Source of the DNA: CAYZXK01 sp964482395
GTDB lineage: Bacteria; Planctomycetota; Phycisphaerae; UBA1845; Fen-1342
NCBI GenBank assembly: GCA_964482395.1
Contig: CAYZXK010000034.1
Span: 1 to 6,971, forward strand
Direction: 5' to 3'
Length of the DNA stretch: 6,971 bases
Shown: piece by piece, positions 5,056-6,971 of the stretch
How the letters are laid out: every line of letters begins with the position of its first letter
How positions within the stretch are numbered: the stretch's first letter is position 1
The notes under the pieces: generated by a model
Databases searched by the model: none
Told to the model about the DNA's origin: nothing
What the model saw: the letters and a program-made list of their open reading frames with translations, nothing else
Position numbers and translations under genes: made by a program

Positions 5056-6609
5056 CTACTGCCACTCGATCGTAGCCGGCGGCTTGCTGGATATATCGTA
5101 GGCCACGCGGTTTACGCCCGGCACCTCGTTGATGATCCGGTTGCTAACCGCGGCCAGCAAATCATAGTCGACATGCACCCAGTCGGCGGTCATGAAGTCC
5201 TTGGACTCCACTAGCCGCAGGACGATGAGGTTTTGCCCCTCGTAGGAACGCCCGTCACCCATTACCCCCACGCTGGCCACCGGGACCAGTACGGCGAAAG
5301 CCTGGGCAACCTTCCGATACCAGCCGGCGGCGATCAGTTCTTCCAGGAGGATTTCGTCGGCCGAGCGGAGCAGTTCCAGGCGCTGGGCGGTGACCTCGCC
5401 CACTACGCGGACCGCCAGGCCGGGCCCGGGGAATGGATGTCGCCAAACCAGGTCCTCCGGCAGGCCCAGGGCCTCGCCCACCAAGCGGACCTCGTCCTTG
5501 AAAAGCTGTCGCAACGGCTCGATTAGCTCGAAGCCCAACTCCGCCGGCAAGCCGCCGACGTTGTGATGAGATTTGATCAGCGCCGCCTGACCGGCCGGTC
5601 CGCAGCCAGACTCGATCACGTCGGGATAAATGGTCCCCTGAGCCAGAAACCGGGCGCCCGGTACGCGGGCCGCTTCCTGCTTGAAGACCGCGATGAACTC
5701 ATGGCCGATGATCCGACGTTTCTCCTGCGGATCCACGACCCCGGCCAATCGGTCCAGAAACCGCTGCCGGGCGTCAACTACCCGCAGTTCCATTCCCAGA
5801 TGGTCCTCGAAGGTGGCCCGCACCATCTCGGCTTCCCGCCGGCGGCACAAGCCGTTGTCCACGAAAATGTTCACCAGCCGGTCCCCGACCGCCCGGTGCA
5901 CCAGAGCCGCGGTCACGCTGCTATCCACCCCGCCCGAAAGGCCGCAGATCACCCGGTCCTGCGGTCCCACCCGACTCCGGATCGATTCGACCGCCGAGTC
6001 GATCACGTTCGCGACCCGCCACTGCCCCTGGCATCCGCAGATGCCGTACACGAAGTTCCGGATAATCTGTTCCCCGGCCGGAGTATGCGTGACCTCCGGG
6101 TGGAACTGCACCCCCCAGACCGGCAAGGTCCTGTGTCGCACCGCGGCCACCGGACAGGCGTCGGTAACCGCCAGGCTTTCAAAGCAGTCCGCCACCTCGG
6201 TAACCGTGTCGCCGTGGCTCATCCAGACCAAGGTCTCCGGCGGCAAATGGGCCAGGACTCCGACCGGGCGCAAGACCCGCAGCCGAACCCGGCCGTACTC
6301 GCGGGTCTGACCGGCACGCACCTGTCCCCCCAGAAGCTGGCAAGCCAGTTGCATCCCATAGCAGATGCCCAGCACCGGCACGTTCAGTTCCAAGATGGCC
6401 GGATCGCAACGCGGCGCGCCCGGGGCGTAGACGCTGGCCGGGCCGCCAGACAGGATAATGCCTTTCACGCCTGACCCAACCAGTCGCTGAGGCGGGGTGT
6501 CTGGCGGCAGAAGCTCGCTGTAGACATGGGTCTCGCGGACCCGCCTGGCGATGAGCTGCGAGTACTGGCTGCCGAAGTCCAAGATCGCAATCATTTCCTG
6601 CCCGGGCAT
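5056..6609 (-). CDS. guaA: GMP synthase (glutamine-hydrolysing)
   Basis: The enzyme converts XMP, ATP and glutamine to GMP in the last step of guanine nucleotide synthesis, in the cytoplasm. It has 517 residues, normal for bacterial GuaA. The N-terminal class I glutamine amidotransferase starts with IAILDFGSQYSQLIARRVRE and has its full triad: Cys83 in GICYGMQ, His170 and Glu172 in VQFHPEV. The ATP-pyrophosphatase domain carries the P-loop LSGGVDSSV (224-232), with IKSHHNVGGLP (345-355) further on. The C-terminal dimerisation domain includes HPFPGPGLAVRVVGE and ends SKPPATIEWQ. Most homologues end in Glu, so the last residue is a conservative change one base away (CAG for GAG). The ATG at 6609 is used; an ATG at codon 6 (6594) is a possible alternative start, and neither has a clear ribosome binding site at good spacing. 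Identification is certain. Confidence 0.98.
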   Translation of the reverse strand: MPGQEMIAILDFGSQYSQLIARRVRETHVYSELLPPDTPPQRLVGSGVKGIILSGGPASVYAPGAPRCDPAILELNVPVLGICYGMQLACQLLGGQVRAGQTREYGRVRLRVLRPVGVLAHLPPETLVWMSHGDTVTEVADCFESLAVTDACPVAAVRHRTLPVWGVQFHPEVTHTPAGEQIIRNFVYGICGCQGQWRVANVIDSAVESIRSRVGPQDRVICGLSGGVDSSVTAALVHRAVGDRLVNIFVDNGLCRRREAEMVRATFEDHLGMELRVVDARQRFLDRLAGVVDPQEKRRIIGHEFIAVFKQEAARVPGARFLAQGTIYPDVIESGCGPAGQAALIKSHHNVGGLPAELGFELIEPLRQLFKDEVRLVGEALGLPEDLVWRHPFPGPGLAVRVVGEVTAQRLELLRSADEILLEELIAAGWYRKVAQAFAVLVPVASVGVMGDGRSYEGQNLIVLRLVESKDFMTADWVHVDYDLLAAVSNRIINEVPGVNRVAYDISSKPPATIEWQ

Positions 6610-6644
6610 GGCCTCTGGATACCTCGCTTACCTGACCCGGTCAA
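6610..6644 (-). promoter_or_regulatory. guaA: Weak sigma70-like promoter candidate for guaA
   Basis: On the - strand TTGACC (6644-6639) is followed after 17 bases by TATCCA (6621-6616). The -35 is good and the -10 is poor, matching only TAT. Transcription from it would begin almost at the ATG, giving a leaderless or near-leaderless message. This is a weak candidate; read-through from the upstream membrane-protein gene is equally possible. Confidence 0.2.
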
Positions 6645-6661
6645 TCGCCTGGCTGATTGAC
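6633..6661. promoter_or_regulatory. Overlapping inverted repeats upstream of guaA (possible operator)
   Basis: GTCAATC (6640-6646) and GATTGAC (6655-6661) are perfect 7-bp arms around an 8-base spacer. TGACC-C-GGTCA (6633-6643) is a second perfect dyad sharing the GGTCA half. Three TGAC/GTCA half-sites therefore sit 24-52 bases before the guaA start. The arrangement resembles an operator for a dimeric regulator, and in RNA either dyad could form a hairpin. No known purine-regulator box is recognised. Confidence 0.35.
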
Positions 6662-6692
6662 GCGGCAAACCATCTGGCCCGGGCCGGTAACG

Positions 6693-6971
6693 TCATTGAG
6701 TTGGGCTGGCCATCGGGGCGTCGACCGTGATTCGAGGGGGCTCAGGCAGCGGGCCGGTTTCGTAGGGCGCACGCGGCTGAGAGGGGCTCTGGCCGGCCGG
6801 CGGGGGCCCCGGCTCGTGAACCGCCCAGAACCCGGCCGCAAACGGCACCAGCCACACCAGGTTCGTCACCACGCCCAGTTCACTGGCGGCCAACGCCCCG
6901 CTGATCACCAGGAGCATTGCGCTGAGCAGATGCCGCGGCCGAGACTGGCGCCCCAGGAAGATCGCCAGGCT
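6693..6971 (-). CDS. Hypothetical membrane protein, C-terminal part (cut by the window edge)
   Basis: The frame stays open to the right edge, so the true start lies outside; 92 residues are visible. The fragment begins SLAIFLGRQSRPRHLLSAM, so an ATG at 6917 is probably internal. Two hydrophobic stretches follow a basic loop: LLSAMLLVISGALAA (visible residues 15-29) and LGVVTNLVWLVPFAAGFWAV (32-51). These look like two closely spaced transmembrane helices. The tail (52-92) is rich in Pro, Ser and Ala, probably disordered and exposed. The gene ends 83 bp before guaA on the same strand and may be transcribed with it. No family is recognised and no function is proposed. GC-rich noise is less likely because the hydrophobic-then-proline organisation is coherent, but the reading is not certain. 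Confidence 0.6.
   Translation of the reverse strand, partial: SLAIFLGRQSRPRHLLSAMLLVISGALAASELGVVTNLVWLVPFAAGFWAVHEPGPPPAGQSPSQPRAPYETGPLPEPPRITVDAPMASPTQ

Noticed and set aside
5563..6474. 303-codon open frame on the + strand, antisense to guaA
   Set aside because: It is fully covered by guaA, whose catalytic residues are all intact. The composition is Arg/His/Pro-rich and matches no family.
6610..6692. Guanine or other purine riboswitch before guaA
   Set aside because: The gap is only 83 bp. It lacks the three-way junction with conserved loop sequences expected of a purine aptamer.

Overview
The window is an ordinary, gene-dense, high-GC bacterial chromosome segment. It holds four complete protein genes and one partial one. 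The most likely source is a member of the Planctomycetota or a close relative. This is an inference from the high GC content, a TopA with a long run of zinc ribbons, a Gfo/Idh/MocA oxidoreductase and a tiny DUF2934 protein, all of which are common there. No 16S gene or other decisive marker is present.

Layout on the + strand: topA (DNA topoisomerase I, 65-3070), then after a 148-bp gap an NAD(P)-dependent Gfo/Idh/MocA sugar or polyol dehydrogenase (3219-4394). Layout on the - strand, read from the right edge: the end of a small membrane-protein gene cut by the window (6971-6693), then guaA (GMP synthase, 6609-5056), then a 73-residue DUF2934 protein (4854-4633). The + and - blocks converge on a 238-bp gap (4395-4632) that is unusually rich in inverted and direct repeats.

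The genes do not form one pathway. TopA relaxes negatively supercoiled DNA. GuaA performs the last step of GMP synthesis. The oxidoreductase probably acts on a carbohydrate. The DUF2934 protein has no known function. Only the - strand genes could share a transcript (membrane protein, guaA, DUF2934), with gaps of 83 and 201 bp.

I found no mobile element, CRISPR array, tRNA, rRNA or defence cassette, and no convincing new multi-gene system. The points most worth checking are the structured convergent gap, in which one short segment can pair with either of two partners; the inverted repeats just upstream of guaA; the strongly translated DUF2934 micro-gene with a leader hairpin; and a TopA with six intact zinc ribbons and extra sequence between its Toprim and active-site regions.
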